In this document: piece after piece, positions 17,463-25,509 of the stretch
Position numbering within the stretch: position 1 is the stretch's first letter
Layout of the letters: every line of letters begins with the position of its first letter
DNA from: Campylobacter concisus
Lineage (GTDB): Bacteria; Campylobacterota; Campylobacteria; Campylobacterales; Campylobacteraceae
Direction: 5' to 3'
DNA: 64,000 nucleotides
Assembly (NCBI RefSeq): GCF_003048675.2
Contig: NZ_CP060707.1
Location: 1,240,001 to 1,304,000 of the forward strand
Made by a program: the position numbers and the translations under genes
Notes under the pieces: generated by a model
The model's database searches: none
What the model was told of the DNA's origin: nothing
Seen by the model: only the letters and a program-made list of their open reading frames with translations

Positions 17463-18538
17463 TTTAGCTCTGTTGAGATGTAGTCGTAGCTAAATTCTTT
17501 TGGCGAATAGTAGTTTTGTGTGTTGCCATCAACCTCAGCGTATGGATAGCCAAAGTTGTTTAGCGGAGTTTGCTCTGGAGTTGGCTTTAAGATAAAGTCG
17601 CGTCCATAGTTAAAGCCTATCCAGCACATCTCCCAGTTGCCAAAGCAATAGTCCCTAACAGCTACGATCTTAGCGTCGTCGTTTGTCAATTTCTCGCCCA
17701 GTCTTACCTTTGTGACATCTGCTGGATCAACCGGTATCCAACCATAGCCTTTTAGATAAAACTCAGCCCTGCAGTGCTGTCCGCCTGAAATTTTAGCCAC
17801 GCCGTCTTTTGCGCTACCCATCTGATCTGAAAATCTAGACTGACCAACCCTGATACCAAAAATTTCTCTTGCAGGGATGCCAACTGATCTGCAAAGTCCC
17901 ACGAAAACTGAGTTTATGTCAGTGCATTTGCCAACTAGTTTGCCACTTTCAAGTATCGCTTTAACGTCGCCTGTGCCACATCCAAGGATGCTGTTATCAC
18001 GCTGCATAGTGTTTGCAACCCACGTATAGATCGCTTTTGCGCGCTCCAAATCGCCTTTAGTATTGCCGATAATCTCTAGCGCTTTTGCTCTTACGACGCC
18101 GTCAGTTGGGATGTGTGAAGTTGGTTTTAAAAACTCCAAAACAGCAGGATCGACCTTCTCGTTTGGATCGAAATTTACCTTGCTAAAGTCGGTGTTGCGC
18201 TCTGTTGTTTGAATTTTAAACTGGATATTTAAAATAGGTCTTTGCTCGTTTTCTTCAAATTCGCCATACATTGTTGGTATTAGCGTGTCTGAGATATAGA
18301 CGTTTTTAGCGGTTGTGTTTATGACGTAGTCTTGGGTTAGTTGCTGATAAGTGGTGCTTAGTGGAAGGGGCAACCAAATTCTTGAGTTTTTGCCCTTTTC
18401 AAGAAGCTGGTGTTTAAAATTTACGTCGAAATTTCTAACTACTGGGTTTGCTGGCTCGTCGCTAGCTAGAGTGACACTTGGAAGCAGACTTGCTGCACCT
18501 AAAAAACTACTGAATTTAAAAAAATCTCTTCTTTGCAT
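17459..18538 (-). CDS. Tat-exported transglutaminase-like protein
   Basis: A 359-residue protein with a twin-arginine signal (MQRRDFFKFSSFLGAASLLP, cleavage probably after SVTLA near 25), so it is exported folded through TatBC, encoded at 60.6 kb. The transglutaminase-like core has a full Cys-His-Asp triad: Cys205 in GKCTDIN, His255 in GGQHCRAEF, Asp271 in WIPVDPAD. Such domains act as cysteine proteases, peptidases or transglutaminases. Use of Tat hints at a bound cofactor or metal. It is the first gene of the string with MerT, MerP and pepD; an AAAGGC site precedes the ATG. Substrate unknown. Confidence 0.82.
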   Translation of the reverse strand: MQRRDFFKFSSFLGAASLLPSVTLASDEPANPVVRNFDVNFKHQLLEKGKNSRIWLPLPLSTTYQQLTQDYVINTTAKNVYISDTLIPTMYGEFEENEQRPILNIQFKIQTTERNTDFSKVNFDPNEKVDPAVLEFLKPTSHIPTDGVVRAKALEIIGNTKGDLERAKAIYTWVANTMQRDNSILGCGTGDVKAILESGKLVGKCTDINSVFVGLCRSVGIPAREIFGIRVGQSRFSDQMGSAKDGVAKISGGQHCRAEFYLKGYGWIPVDPADVTKVRLGEKLTNDDAKIVAVRDYCFGNWEMCWIGFNYGRDFILKPTPEQTPLNNFGYPYAEVDGNTQNYYSPKEFSYDYISTELK

Positions 18539-18630
18539 AAAATGCCTTTTTGCTTAATCTTAGCCAAACTTGGCTCTAAAACTGCCTGCTATTCTAGCAT
18601 AAAATTTTTATTTATGATAAAATCCGCCAC

Positions 18631-18798
18631 ATGAAAAAGATTATATTTTTAGGCTTTATAGCGCTATTTTGCAATGGTTGTCTTTATATGAATGAGCGTG
18701 GAGTTTCGACGCAATATTATAATGATTGTAAAGAGTATTATGACGCGACTGGCACCTACCAAAAAGAGTGTCCGCACAACATCGTCGACTGGAAATAG
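18631..18798 (+). CDS. Small lipoprotein upstream of cmoB
   Basis: A 55-residue protein with a lipoprotein signal: MKKIIFLGFIALFCNG followed by Cys17, giving a lipobox ending N-G-C. The mature 39 residues (LYMNERGVSTQYYNDCKEYYDATGTY...HNIVDWK) contain two more Cys. It ends one base before the likely GTG start of cmoB, suggesting coupling. A similar small lipoprotein is found beside cmoB and the hotdog protein in C. jejuni (from memory, Cj0978c on the other strand). Function unknown; it should sit on the periplasmic face of a membrane. Confidence 0.7.
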   Translation: MKKIIFLGFIALFCNGCLYMNERGVSTQYYNDCKEYYDATGTYQKECPHNIVDWK

Positions 18799-18799
18799 C

Positions 18800-19669
18800 G
18801 TGGATCTTAGCAAATTTAACGAGCAACAAAAGCAAATTTTAAATAGGATAGAAAATTTAGCAAATTTTGATTGCGAATTTAGCCTTAGTGAGAGCGTAAA
18901 TGTCAAATTTAAAGAGCTGGACGCTGCAAGCAAAGATGAAATTTACAACCTCGCCCTTAGCCTAAAGCCTTGGCGAAAAGGGCCATTTTTACTTGATGAT
19001 ATATATATAGATAGCGAGTGGCAAAGTTTTATTAAATTTAATATCCTTGCCCCACACCTAAATTTAGCTGGCAAGTGCGTGGCTGACGTGGGTTGCAACA
19101 ATGGATATTATATGTTTAAGATGCTTGAGTACGGCCCAAAAAGCATAACTGGCTTTGACCCTAGCGTGCATACATATTTGCAATTTGCTTTTTTAAATAA
19201 ATTTATCCGCTCAAATATCGCTTACGAGCTTCTTGGAGTAGAGAGCTTGCCTGAATACGCAGCGAAATTTGACACCATTTTTTGCCTTGGTGTGATATAC
19301 CACAGAAGCGATCCTATAAAGATGCTAAAAGAGCTAAAAACCGCGCTAAATCCTGGTGGCGAGCTATTTTTAGACACGATGTATATAGATATGGATGGCG
19401 ACTTTGCTCTAAGCCCAAAGGATAGATACTCAAAAATTCCAAATATCTACTTTGTGCCAACGCTTAGCGCACTTGAAAACTGGTGCGAGAGGGCTAAATT
19501 TAAGGACTTTAGCTTGCTTGATACAAAGGCGACTGATCTAAATGAGCAGCGAAAAACGCAGTGGATAGATGGCGAAAGTCTTGGAAATTTCTTAGACCCA
19601 GACGATAATACAAAGACCATCGAGGGCTACCCAGCTCCAAAAAGAGCCTACGTGAGAGTTAAAATTTAA
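18800..19669 (+). CDS. cmoB: tRNA U34 carboxymethyltransferase CmoB
   Basis: CmoB transfers carboxymethyl from carboxy-SAM to 5-hydroxyuridine at the tRNA wobble position to make cmo5U; its partner CmoA lies at 46.3 kb. The Rossmann SAM site is VADVGCNNGYYMFKM (about 95-108); GFDPSVHT, CLGVIYHRSDPI and GYPAPKRAYVR are further family motifs. I place the start at GTG 18800, giving 289 residues, because an upstream ATG at 18692 would lie inside the lipoprotein gene. The start is one base past the lipoprotein stop and no strong ribosome site is visible, consistent with re-initiation. Campylobacter CmoB is about 290 residues, shorter than the 323 of E. coli. Confidence 0.88.
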   Translation: MDLSKFNEQQKQILNRIENLANFDCEFSLSESVNVKFKELDAASKDEIYNLALSLKPWRKGPFLLDDIYIDSEWQSFIKFNILAPHLNLAGKCVADVGCNNGYYMFKMLEYGPKSITGFDPSVHTYLQFAFLNKFIRSNIAYELLGVESLPEYAAKFDTIFCLGVIYHRSDPIKMLKELKTALNPGGELFLDTMYIDMDGDFALSPKDRYSKIPNIYFVPTLSALENWCERAKFKDFSLLDTKATDLNEQRKTQWIDGESLGNFLDPDDNTKTIEGYPAPKRAYVRVKI

Positions 19670-19677
19670 GGATAAAT

Positions 19678-20217
19678 ATGGCAGATGAAAATATTTTTGA
19701 AGCAAAAGACGAATCGCAAATAATCCTCCCAGAGGACGAAAACCCGTTAAGAAACGAGATAAAAACAGCACCTTTAACAAAGCTAAATTTTAGTGGAACG
19801 GCATTTTTACTTGAGAAAAATCACGCAAAAACTAGATTTTTTACCACAGCTGACATGGTGAGCGATGCTGAAGGGCTCATACATAGCGGTTTTGTCTTCA
19901 TGGGGGCAAACTACGCAGCACTTTTAGCTATAAATGAAGAATTTTGCGTTAGCATCGGAGCTAGGATAAATTTCTTTGGACCGCTAAAGCTTGGCGATGT
20001 GGTCGAATTTGACGCACAAGCAAGGTTTGAAGAGAGCAGAAAAAGAGAGGTAAAAGTGATAGGCTACGTAAAAGAGATCAAGATATTTGAGGGCGTCTTT
20101 CAGCTAGTCACGCTTGAAGAGCATATCTTTGTCACTCAGCAAAAAAATATCCAAAAAGAAGCCGCTATAAGACAAAAGAAAGAGCGCGAAGAGGCGCAGG
20201 CTAAAAACAACGGCTAA
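19678..20217 (+). CDS. Hotdog-fold acyl-CoA binding protein (Cj0977-like)
   Basis: A 179-residue cytoplasmic protein; residues about 65-155 form a hotdog thioesterase/dehydratase-like domain (GLIHSGFVFMGANYAALLAINEEF, INFFGPLKLGDVVEFDAQARFEES). Flanking arms are charged, with a Lys/Glu/Gln-rich C-terminal helix. The match in context and size is Cj0977 of C. jejuni, a protein needed for full motility and virulence that binds acyl-CoA but lacks clear thioesterase activity. It begins eight bases after cmoB, AAGGAT preceding the ATG, and ends at a hairpin terminator. A general thioesterase role is the alternative. Confidence 0.75.
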   Translation: MADENIFEAKDESQIILPEDENPLRNEIKTAPLTKLNFSGTAFLLEKNHAKTRFFTTADMVSDAEGLIHSGFVFMGANYAALLAINEEFCVSIGARINFFGPLKLGDVVEFDAQARFEESRKREVKVIGYVKEIKIFEGVFQLVTLEEHIFVTQQKNIQKEAAIRQKKEREEAQAKNNG

Positions 20218-20225
20218 ATTTAACT

Positions 20226-20246
20226 GATGAGATATAAATTCTCATC
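20226..20246 (+). terminator. Terminator after hotdog-protein gene
   Basis: GATGAGA (20226-20232) pairs perfectly with TCTCATC (20240-20246) across a 7-base loop, followed by TTTT. It separates the cmoB unit from the porin promoter. Confidence 0.8.
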
Positions 20247-20372
20247 TTTTACTTCAAATAAATTCAAATTTTAAAAGAGAAATTTTATCCTAATATCTCA
20301 ATTTGGTAAACGATCGGTAACAAATTTTTGAAAATTTAGTGAATTTTAAGCTTAAAAATTAATTTTATGTGT

Positions 20373-20406
20373 TAATATCCTTTCAAAACTTTTTTATCAA
20401 AAGGAG
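20373..20406 (+). promoter_or_regulatory. Porin promoter -10 and ribosome binding site
   Basis: TAATAT at 20373-20378, preceded by the TG-containing ATGTGT, fits the extended -10 used by Campylobacter sigma70. AAGGAG at 20401-20406 is six bases from the porin ATG. No -35 is needed or evident. The AT-rich 20250-20370 segment upstream holds no gene. Confidence 0.55.
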
Positions 20407-20412
20407 ATTTAG

Positions 20413-21645
20413 ATGAAACTTACAAAAGTTAGCTTAGCTGCTTTGGTTGCTTTAGGTGCATTTTCAAGCGTTGCAAGTGCAACTCCACTTGAAGAAGCTA
20501 TAAAAAATGTAGATCTTTCAGGATTTGCAAGATATCGTTATACAAATGATTTTATAAAAAATTCAAACCAAAATAGTACAGTAAAAAATAGTGGTGCTGG
20601 TCATGCTTTTAGAATGCAAACAGCATTTAAAGCTGCGATAGATGATAACTTCTTTGGTGTATTAAATTTAAGATATGATCTAACTGATGATTCTGGTGAT
20701 AAAAACGCTGCTGGAACAGATAAAACATACACAACAGGAACATTTGGTGTTTATGAGATGTATCTAGGCTATAAAGTAGGTAACACTGCTATTACAGCTG
20801 GTAAACAACTATTAGGTACTTTCTTTGATGACAAAGATGTAGCTGGCACAGGTCTAAAAGTAATAAATACTGACGTACCAGGTCTTACTTTAGCTGCAGC
20901 TGCATTTGATGCAGTACAAGGTGACGGTACAGAGTTGGATGGTCCGCTACTAAAAACAACACTTGCAGGAAGCATCAGTGACGCTCCTGGCAATATATAC
21001 TATTTAGGTGCAGCTGGCAGCTATGATCCAGTATCATTTAAAGCAGCTATTGCAAATGTTCAAGAAGTAGCTACACTTTACGGTGCTGATGCTGGTGTAA
21101 GCTTTAATGTAACTGATGATGTAAATCTAAACTTAAAAGGTCAATTTGTTCACAATGACTCAGATCACAAAGATGTAGCTGATGCTAACTTCTGGGCAGT
21201 TCAAGCTGGCACAAAACTATTTGGTGCTAAACTTAACGCTGGTTATTTAGATTTTGATGCTAAGAACAAAGACAATAATAAAATTTCATTTGCAACACTT
21301 GATGCAAATGGCGAACTTATCAACCCAGCAAAAATCCTAAATGGTGTAATGAGTGGTGGCAAGCAATACTACAATAACATCAAAGGAAACAACGACTACT
21401 GGTTTGTTACAACTGGATATGATATAGATAAATTTGGCTTTGGTGCTGGATATACTCAAGGTAAAGGCTATAGCTGGGCTCTTAGTAAAGAGAGAGCAAA
21501 AAGAAGCGAATGGTCTCTTGATGCTAGCTACAAATATAGCAAAAAACTTACATTCCTTTCTTGGTATGCAGCTGCTAAAGATAAAAAAGACGGCGAAAGC
21601 TACAAACAAAATCGTATCAGATTTGAAGCAAAATATAGCTTCTAA
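20413..21645 (+). CDS. porA: Major outer membrane porin (MOMP)
   Basis: A 410-residue outer membrane protein with a signal peptide (MKLTKVSLAALVALGAFSSVASA, cleavage after about 23). The mature N-terminus TPLEEAIKNVDLSGFARYRYT and the repeating amphipathic strands ending in KQNRIRFEAKYSF, with a C-terminal aromatic residue, mark a Campylobacter MOMP beta-barrel, a trimeric cation-selective channel. The codon use is GC-poor and smooth, typical for a very highly expressed gene. It has its own promoter and a strong terminator. Variable loops appear around 160-180, 285-320 and 350-365. Confidence 0.92.
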   Translation: MKLTKVSLAALVALGAFSSVASATPLEEAIKNVDLSGFARYRYTNDFIKNSNQNSTVKNSGAGHAFRMQTAFKAAIDDNFFGVLNLRYDLTDDSGDKNAAGTDKTYTTGTFGVYEMYLGYKVGNTAITAGKQLLGTFFDDKDVAGTGLKVINTDVPGLTLAAAAFDAVQGDGTELDGPLLKTTLAGSISDAPGNIYYLGAAGSYDPVSFKAAIANVQEVATLYGADAGVSFNVTDDVNLNLKGQFVHNDSDHKDVADANFWAVQAGTKLFGAKLNAGYLDFDAKNKDNNKISFATLDANGELINPAKILNGVMSGGKQYYNNIKGNNDYWFVTTGYDIDKFGFGAGYTQGKGYSWALSKERAKRSEWSLDASYKYSKKLTFLSWYAAAKDKKDGESYKQNRIRFEAKYSF

Positions 21646-21653
21646 AAACATTT

Positions 21654-21677
21654 ATCCGAGCGAGCTTTCGCTCGGAT
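21654..21677 (+). terminator. Strong porin terminator
   Basis: ATCCGAGCGA (21654-21663) and TCGCTCGGAT (21668-21677) form a perfect 10 bp GC-rich stem with a GCTT loop, nine bases after the stop. The downstream tract is only CTTCTC, but stem strength is high. Confidence 0.85.
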
Positions 21678-21732
21678 CTTCTCAACTTCTCAATACTTAA
21701 TCAAAATCAGCAAATATAACCAATAAAATTTA

Positions 21733-21738
21733 TATAAT
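21733..21738 (+). promoter_or_regulatory. -10 box that decides the next gene's start
   Basis: TATAAT at 21733-21738 overlaps an in-frame ATG at 21737. Transcription should start about seven bases beyond the box, so that ATG would not be in the message; the next ATG at 21761 has AAGG at the correct distance. Confidence 0.6.
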
Positions 21739-21760
21739 GCCAAACAAAAAAAGGCAAAAA

Positions 21761-22192
21761 ATGTATCTTTTCTCTCTCATTACGCATTTAGTTTGCGCCA
21801 TTATCTTTATAGGATATGTATTTTTTGATGTTTGCATATATCCATTTGCCAAAAAAACGATAAATCCACAAACCCTTGAAGCTGTCAAAAAGGCTTACAC
21901 AAAAGGCAGTGCAAAGGTTTTTGGCACGGCATTTTTACTACTTTTGATAAGCGGAGCTTTTATGGCAAAGGACTATCTTGGAGGCGAGCATGGTTGGTGG
22001 CAAAGCAACTTTCAAAAGCTCTTGCTAGCAAAAATCGCAGTTTTGCTTCTCATGTGCCTTGTCACTTTCATCTCTATTTTTAATGTCACTATCTTAAAAA
22101 AGCCAGATCCATTTGGTAAATTTTCGCACCACATAGCCCTTGTGCTTTGTCTGATAATGGTCATTCTGGCAAAACTTATGTGGTGGGTTTAG
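21761..22192 (+). CDS. CopD-like four-span membrane protein
   Basis: About 143 residues from ATG 21761. Four membrane spans are visible (about 3-23, 52-70, 85-107, 118-140): YLFSLITHLVCAIIFIGYVFFDV, FGTAFLLLLISGAFMA, LLLAKIAVLLLMCLVTFISIF and HHIALVLCLIMVILAKLMWW. His8 in span 1 and the HH pair in span 4 resemble the copper/haem-binding His pattern of CopD-domain proteins. A transport or electron-transfer role is therefore possible but unproven. The gene has its own promoter and is convergent with ppk2 over a shared terminator. Confidence 0.65.
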   Translation: MYLFSLITHLVCAIIFIGYVFFDVCIYPFAKKTINPQTLEAVKKAYTKGSAKVFGTAFLLLLISGAFMAKDYLGGEHGWWQSNFQKLLLAKIAVLLLMCLVTFISIFNVTILKKPDPFGKFSHHIALVLCLIMVILAKLMWWV

Positions 22193-22201
22193 CAGTAAAA
22201 T

Positions 22202-22235
22202 TTGGCTGTAAATTTAAGCCCAAATTTGCAGCCAA
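22202..22235. terminator. Bidirectional terminator between convergent genes
   Basis: TTGGCTG (22202-22208) pairs with CAGCCAA (22229-22235); inside, AAATTT pairs with AAATTT around a 6-base AAGCCC loop, with one mismatch between the two stems. It lies between the CopD-like gene and ppk2. Confidence 0.7.
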
Positions 22236-22244
22236 GTCTAATTT

Positions 22245-23054
22245 TCAGTCGATACTTTTTAGCTTATCCTTATTTAGCCCCTCTTCTATGCGCTTGATCT
22301 CCTCACTTCCATCTCTTACGACGCTTTTGTCGTATTTTAGATACTCATCTATCTTTTTTGGATATTCGACGTGAGTTAGGATAAATTTAAAGACATTTAA
22401 CCTCGCCTCTTTTTTATTGTCACTTGAGACGATCACCCACGGCGAGATGCTATTGTGAGAGGCTAGCAGCATCGAGTATTTGGCGATGGAGTACTGATCC
22501 CAAAGCTCTTGCGCTTTTTGATCTACTGGAGAGATCTTAAACTGCTTTAGTGGGTCATTTAGACGCTCTTTGAAGCGCTTTTTTTGCTCCTCTTTTGTGA
22601 TCGAGAGGTAAATTTTAAAAAAAATGATGCCTGAGTTTATGATCATCTCTTCAAATTTTGGCACTTCACGCAAAAATTCCTTATGCTCAGCCTGCGTGCA
22701 AAAGCCCATCACTGGCTCAACTCCAGCCCTGTTGTACCAGCTCCTATCAAAGATGACGATCTCGCCAGCACTTGGCAGGTGCGTCACATATCTTTGAAAG
22801 TACCACTGCGTCTTCTCGACATCACTTGGCTTTGTAAGCGCTACTATACGGCAACCACGTGGATTTAAATGCTCTGTTAGGCGCTTTATCGTGCCGCCCT
22901 TGCCAGCCGCGTCTCGACCCTCCATTAGCATAAGCACTCTAAGTCCCTTGTCTTTGACATGATTTTGGAATTTCAAAAGTTCTATCTGAAGCAGCCTAAG
23001 CTCATCTTCGTAGCCGAGTTTATCGGATTTTTGGTGTTTTTTATCCTTTGACAT
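22245..23054 (-). CDS. ppk2: Polyphosphate kinase 2
   Basis: A 269-residue single-domain PPK2, which transfers phosphate between polyphosphate and nucleotides, usually favouring GTP or ATP formation from polyP. The Walker A-like GRDAAGKGGT (about 46-55), lid motif LTKPSDVEKTQWYFQRYV and Walker B-like FDRSWYNRAGVEPVMGF are intact. The protein is soluble. C. jejuni uses PPK2 for stress survival and virulence. It stands alone, convergent with the CopD-like gene and divergent from dsbD. Confidence 0.95.
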   Translation of the reverse strand: MSKDKKHQKSDKLGYEDELRLLQIELLKFQNHVKDKGLRVLMLMEGRDAAGKGGTIKRLTEHLNPRGCRIVALTKPSDVEKTQWYFQRYVTHLPSAGEIVIFDRSWYNRAGVEPVMGFCTQAEHKEFLREVPKFEEMIINSGIIFFKIYLSITKEEQKKRFKERLNDPLKQFKISPVDQKAQELWDQYSIAKYSMLLASHNSISPWVIVSSDNKKEARLNVFKFILTHVEYPKKIDEYLKYDKSVVRDGSEEIKRIEEGLNKDKLKSID

Positions 23055-23150
23055 CTTCGCTCCTTCTAAATTTTCAAGATTTTACTATAAAATAGAATAA
23101 ATTTAAGAATTTAGACTAAAATCATCTCTTTTAATTTAGCAAGGATTAGC

Positions 23151-24878
23151 ATGTTTTTTAAATTTATTTTTTCTCTCATTTTGTTTGCAAGCTCACTTTT
23201 TGCCGAGGTTTTAGATGTTAGCAAGGCATTTGTTTTAAGCCCAAGTATCGACGAACAAGGCGTTGAGATCAAGTTTAAATTTGGCGAAAATATCTACCTT
23301 TATAAAGATAGCTTTGAGGTTAAGCTTGGTGAAGAGAAGATAAATTCTTTGCTAAATATGCCAAAGAGTGAAAACACTGGCGAATACGAAATTTACCCAA
23401 AAGATTTTTCACTGTTTATCCCACTAAATTTAGTAAAAGAGCATCTTAAAAACGGCAATGCTAGGCTAAATTTAAGCTATCAAGGCTGCGCTAAAAATGG
23501 CATTTGCTACCGCCCGCAAAATAAAATTTATGACATCTTTGAGAAATTTGGCAAATTTAACATCATAGCCTTTGAAAAAGAGCAAAAAGATGAAACCAAT
23601 CCTGAATTTACCGAGCTTTCAGAAGATCAAAGCATCGCAAACGAGCTAAGCAGCAAAAACTTTTTTATCTCGCTTGCGACATTTTTTGGCTACGGTCTCT
23701 TGCTTTCGCTCACACCTTGCGTCTTTCCGATGATACCGATCTTATCAAGTATCATCGTCTCAAAGGGCGGCAGCCTAAATGCTAAAAAAGGCTTTTTGCT
23801 CTCGCTAGTTTATGTAGTTGCGATGAGCCTTGCTTACGCGCTTGCTGGCGTTGGAGCAAGCCTACTTGGCTTTGGCATCGCAGGGGCACTCCAAAACATC
23901 TACATGCTTGGCGCATTTGCGGCCATTTTTGTCATCTTAAGCTTTAGTATGTTTGGCTTTTACGACATCAAGCTGCCCTCTAAATTTGAAAACTTAATCA
24001 GCAAAAAGTCGCAAAACAGCTCAGGTCTCATCGGCGTTTTCATCATGGGCTTTGCCTCAGCGCTCATCGTCTCGCCTTGCGTAGCAGCACCGCTAGCAGG
24101 CGCACTTCTTTACATCGCGCAAAGCGGCGACGCACTTTATGGGGGCATCATGCTCTTTGTCATGGGGCTTGGCATGGGCGCACCGCTTCTTGTGATAGGG
24201 CTAAGCTCTGGCAAACTCCTGCCAAGACCTGGTGGCTGGATGGATGAAATTAAAAAACTCTTTGGCTTTTTGATGCTCATCATGGCCGTTTGGATCCTTG
24301 CACGCGTGCTTGGAGCGTTTTTTGAGCTACTTGGTTATGGCGTCATAGGCGTCTTTGCAGCCATTTATCTTGGGGCATTTGAGGCAGCAAATAACGGCTG
24401 GTCTAAATTTAAAAAAGCACTTTTCGTGCTGGTCTTTATCTACTCGCTCATGCTGATAATCGGCGCATTTTTGGGCTCAAAAGACGCGTTTTCGCCGCTT
24501 TCTGGGCTAAATTTAGCCAAAAATGAGAGCGAGCTAAATTTCAAACAAGCTAAAAATTTAAACGAGCTAAATGAGATGATAAAAAGTTCAAGCAAGCCAG
24601 TGCTGGTGGATTTTTACGCCGAGTGGTGCGCGAGCTGCAAAGAGATAGAGCACATCACTTTTAAAGACGCTAGCGTGAAAAATGCTTTGGCAAATTTTAC
24701 GCTTATTCGCATCGACGTGACAAGTGGTGGGGCGCAAAACGATGAGATGTTAAGAAATTTTGGGCTCATTGATCCGCCTGCACTTCTACTTTTTAAAGAC
24801 GGCGAAGAGCAAAAAGCGCTTAGGACGATCGGCTTTATAAATGCTAAAAATTTCATAGCAAAGCTTGAGAAAATTTAG
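23151..24878 (+). CDS. dsbD: Thiol:disulfide interchange protein DsbD
   Basis: A 575-residue inner membrane protein moving electrons from cytoplasmic thioredoxin to periplasmic thiols. Signal peptide of about 18 residues; N-terminal DsbD-alpha domain with Cys113 and Cys119 (YQGCAKNGICYRP); eight-span core with the redox Cys in SLTPCVFPMIPIL and VSPCVAAPLAGAL; C-terminal thioredoxin domain with Cys493-x-x-Cys496 in EWCASCKE. All three Cys pairs are present. It would reduce periplasmic Cys proteins and support cytochrome c assembly. It is monocistronic and ends at an 11 bp hairpin. Confidence 0.95.
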   Translation: MFFKFIFSLILFASSLFAEVLDVSKAFVLSPSIDEQGVEIKFKFGENIYLYKDSFEVKLGEEKINSLLNMPKSENTGEYEIYPKDFSLFIPLNLVKEHLKNGNARLNLSYQGCAKNGICYRPQNKIYDIFEKFGKFNIIAFEKEQKDETNPEFTELSEDQSIANELSSKNFFISLATFFGYGLLLSLTPCVFPMIPILSSIIVSKGGSLNAKKGFLLSLVYVVAMSLAYALAGVGASLLGFGIAGALQNIYMLGAFAAIFVILSFSMFGFYDIKLPSKFENLISKKSQNSSGLIGVFIMGFASALIVSPCVAAPLAGALLYIAQSGDALYGGIMLFVMGLGMGAPLLVIGLSSGKLLPRPGGWMDEIKKLFGFLMLIMAVWILARVLGAFFELLGYGVIGVFAAIYLGAFEAANNGWSKFKKALFVLVFIYSLMLIIGAFLGSKDAFSPLSGLNLAKNESELNFKQAKNLNELNEMIKSSSKPVLVDFYAEWCASCKEIEHITFKDASVKNALANFTLIRIDVTSGGAQNDEMLRNFGLIDPPALLLFKDGEEQKALRTIGFINAKNFIAKLEKI

Positions 24879-24889
24879 ATTAAAAAAGC

Positions 24890-24926
24890 AAATTTGGCTG
24901 GAATTTTAAATTTATCAGCCAAATTT
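24890..24926 (+). terminator. dsbD terminator
   Basis: AAATTTGGCTG (24890-24900) and CAGCCAAATTT (24916-24926) form a perfect 11 bp stem with a 15-base AT loop and a T run, 12 bases after the dsbD stop. Confidence 0.75.
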
Positions 24927-24929
24927 TTC

Positions 24930-25509
24930 TAGGCTTTGCAGACCTTGTAACTAGCTAGAAATATAGCAAAGAAGTAAATTTAGACTATCAAATTTATATC
25001 ATTTGGCGACGTAAGTAAAATCGCAAAATTTCAGTAAATTTAGTTTAATTCTAGGATTGTAAAGCAACTAAAATTTAATCAAATTTCGCTCAATCTCACA
25101 TCCAATAAGACCAAAAACAAAAAACTTTAGCCAAACTTGCGGTCATCTTAAATTTTATCAAATTTTAAAACATGCCAACAAATAGAAATAGAAACTAAAT
25201 TTAGCTTTGCACCAAGGTAGCAACGCAACCAAAATTTAATCAATTTTTTTTGCCAAACCACGTACGAACAAGACCACGAGATCAAAAAACTTAAGTCAAG
25301 TTTGCAATTTAAAACATCTCAGCACATAGACAAAATTATTCAAATAAATTTAAAATATGAAATTCGTAGTAAATTTAACCAATAACAGGGCTAAATTTAG
25401 CTAGACCGCAAAATCAAAGGCAAAAAATTAGCTAAATCATTACTCAAATTTATAAAAATTTAGAATTTACTCTGCCGCAGTAAAGACGCCAAACAGAGCA
25501 AATTTAGGC
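24930..25509. repeat. 580 bp gap with degenerate imperfect repeats
   Basis: No gene is seen. Two copies of a degenerate unit can be aligned: one starts at GCAACTAAAATTTAATC near 25063 and runs to about 25185, the second starts at GCAACCAAAATTTAATC near 25224 and runs to about 25330. Both continue through an AAGACCA... segment, then AAAAAACTT, then TTTAAAACAT and a CA-rich end. A weaker third piece may lie near 25403 (AGACCGCAAAATCAAAGG). The unit length is about 160 bases. Frequent AAATTTA words are ordinary for this genome. It may be a decayed gene or repeat element. Confidence 0.45.
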
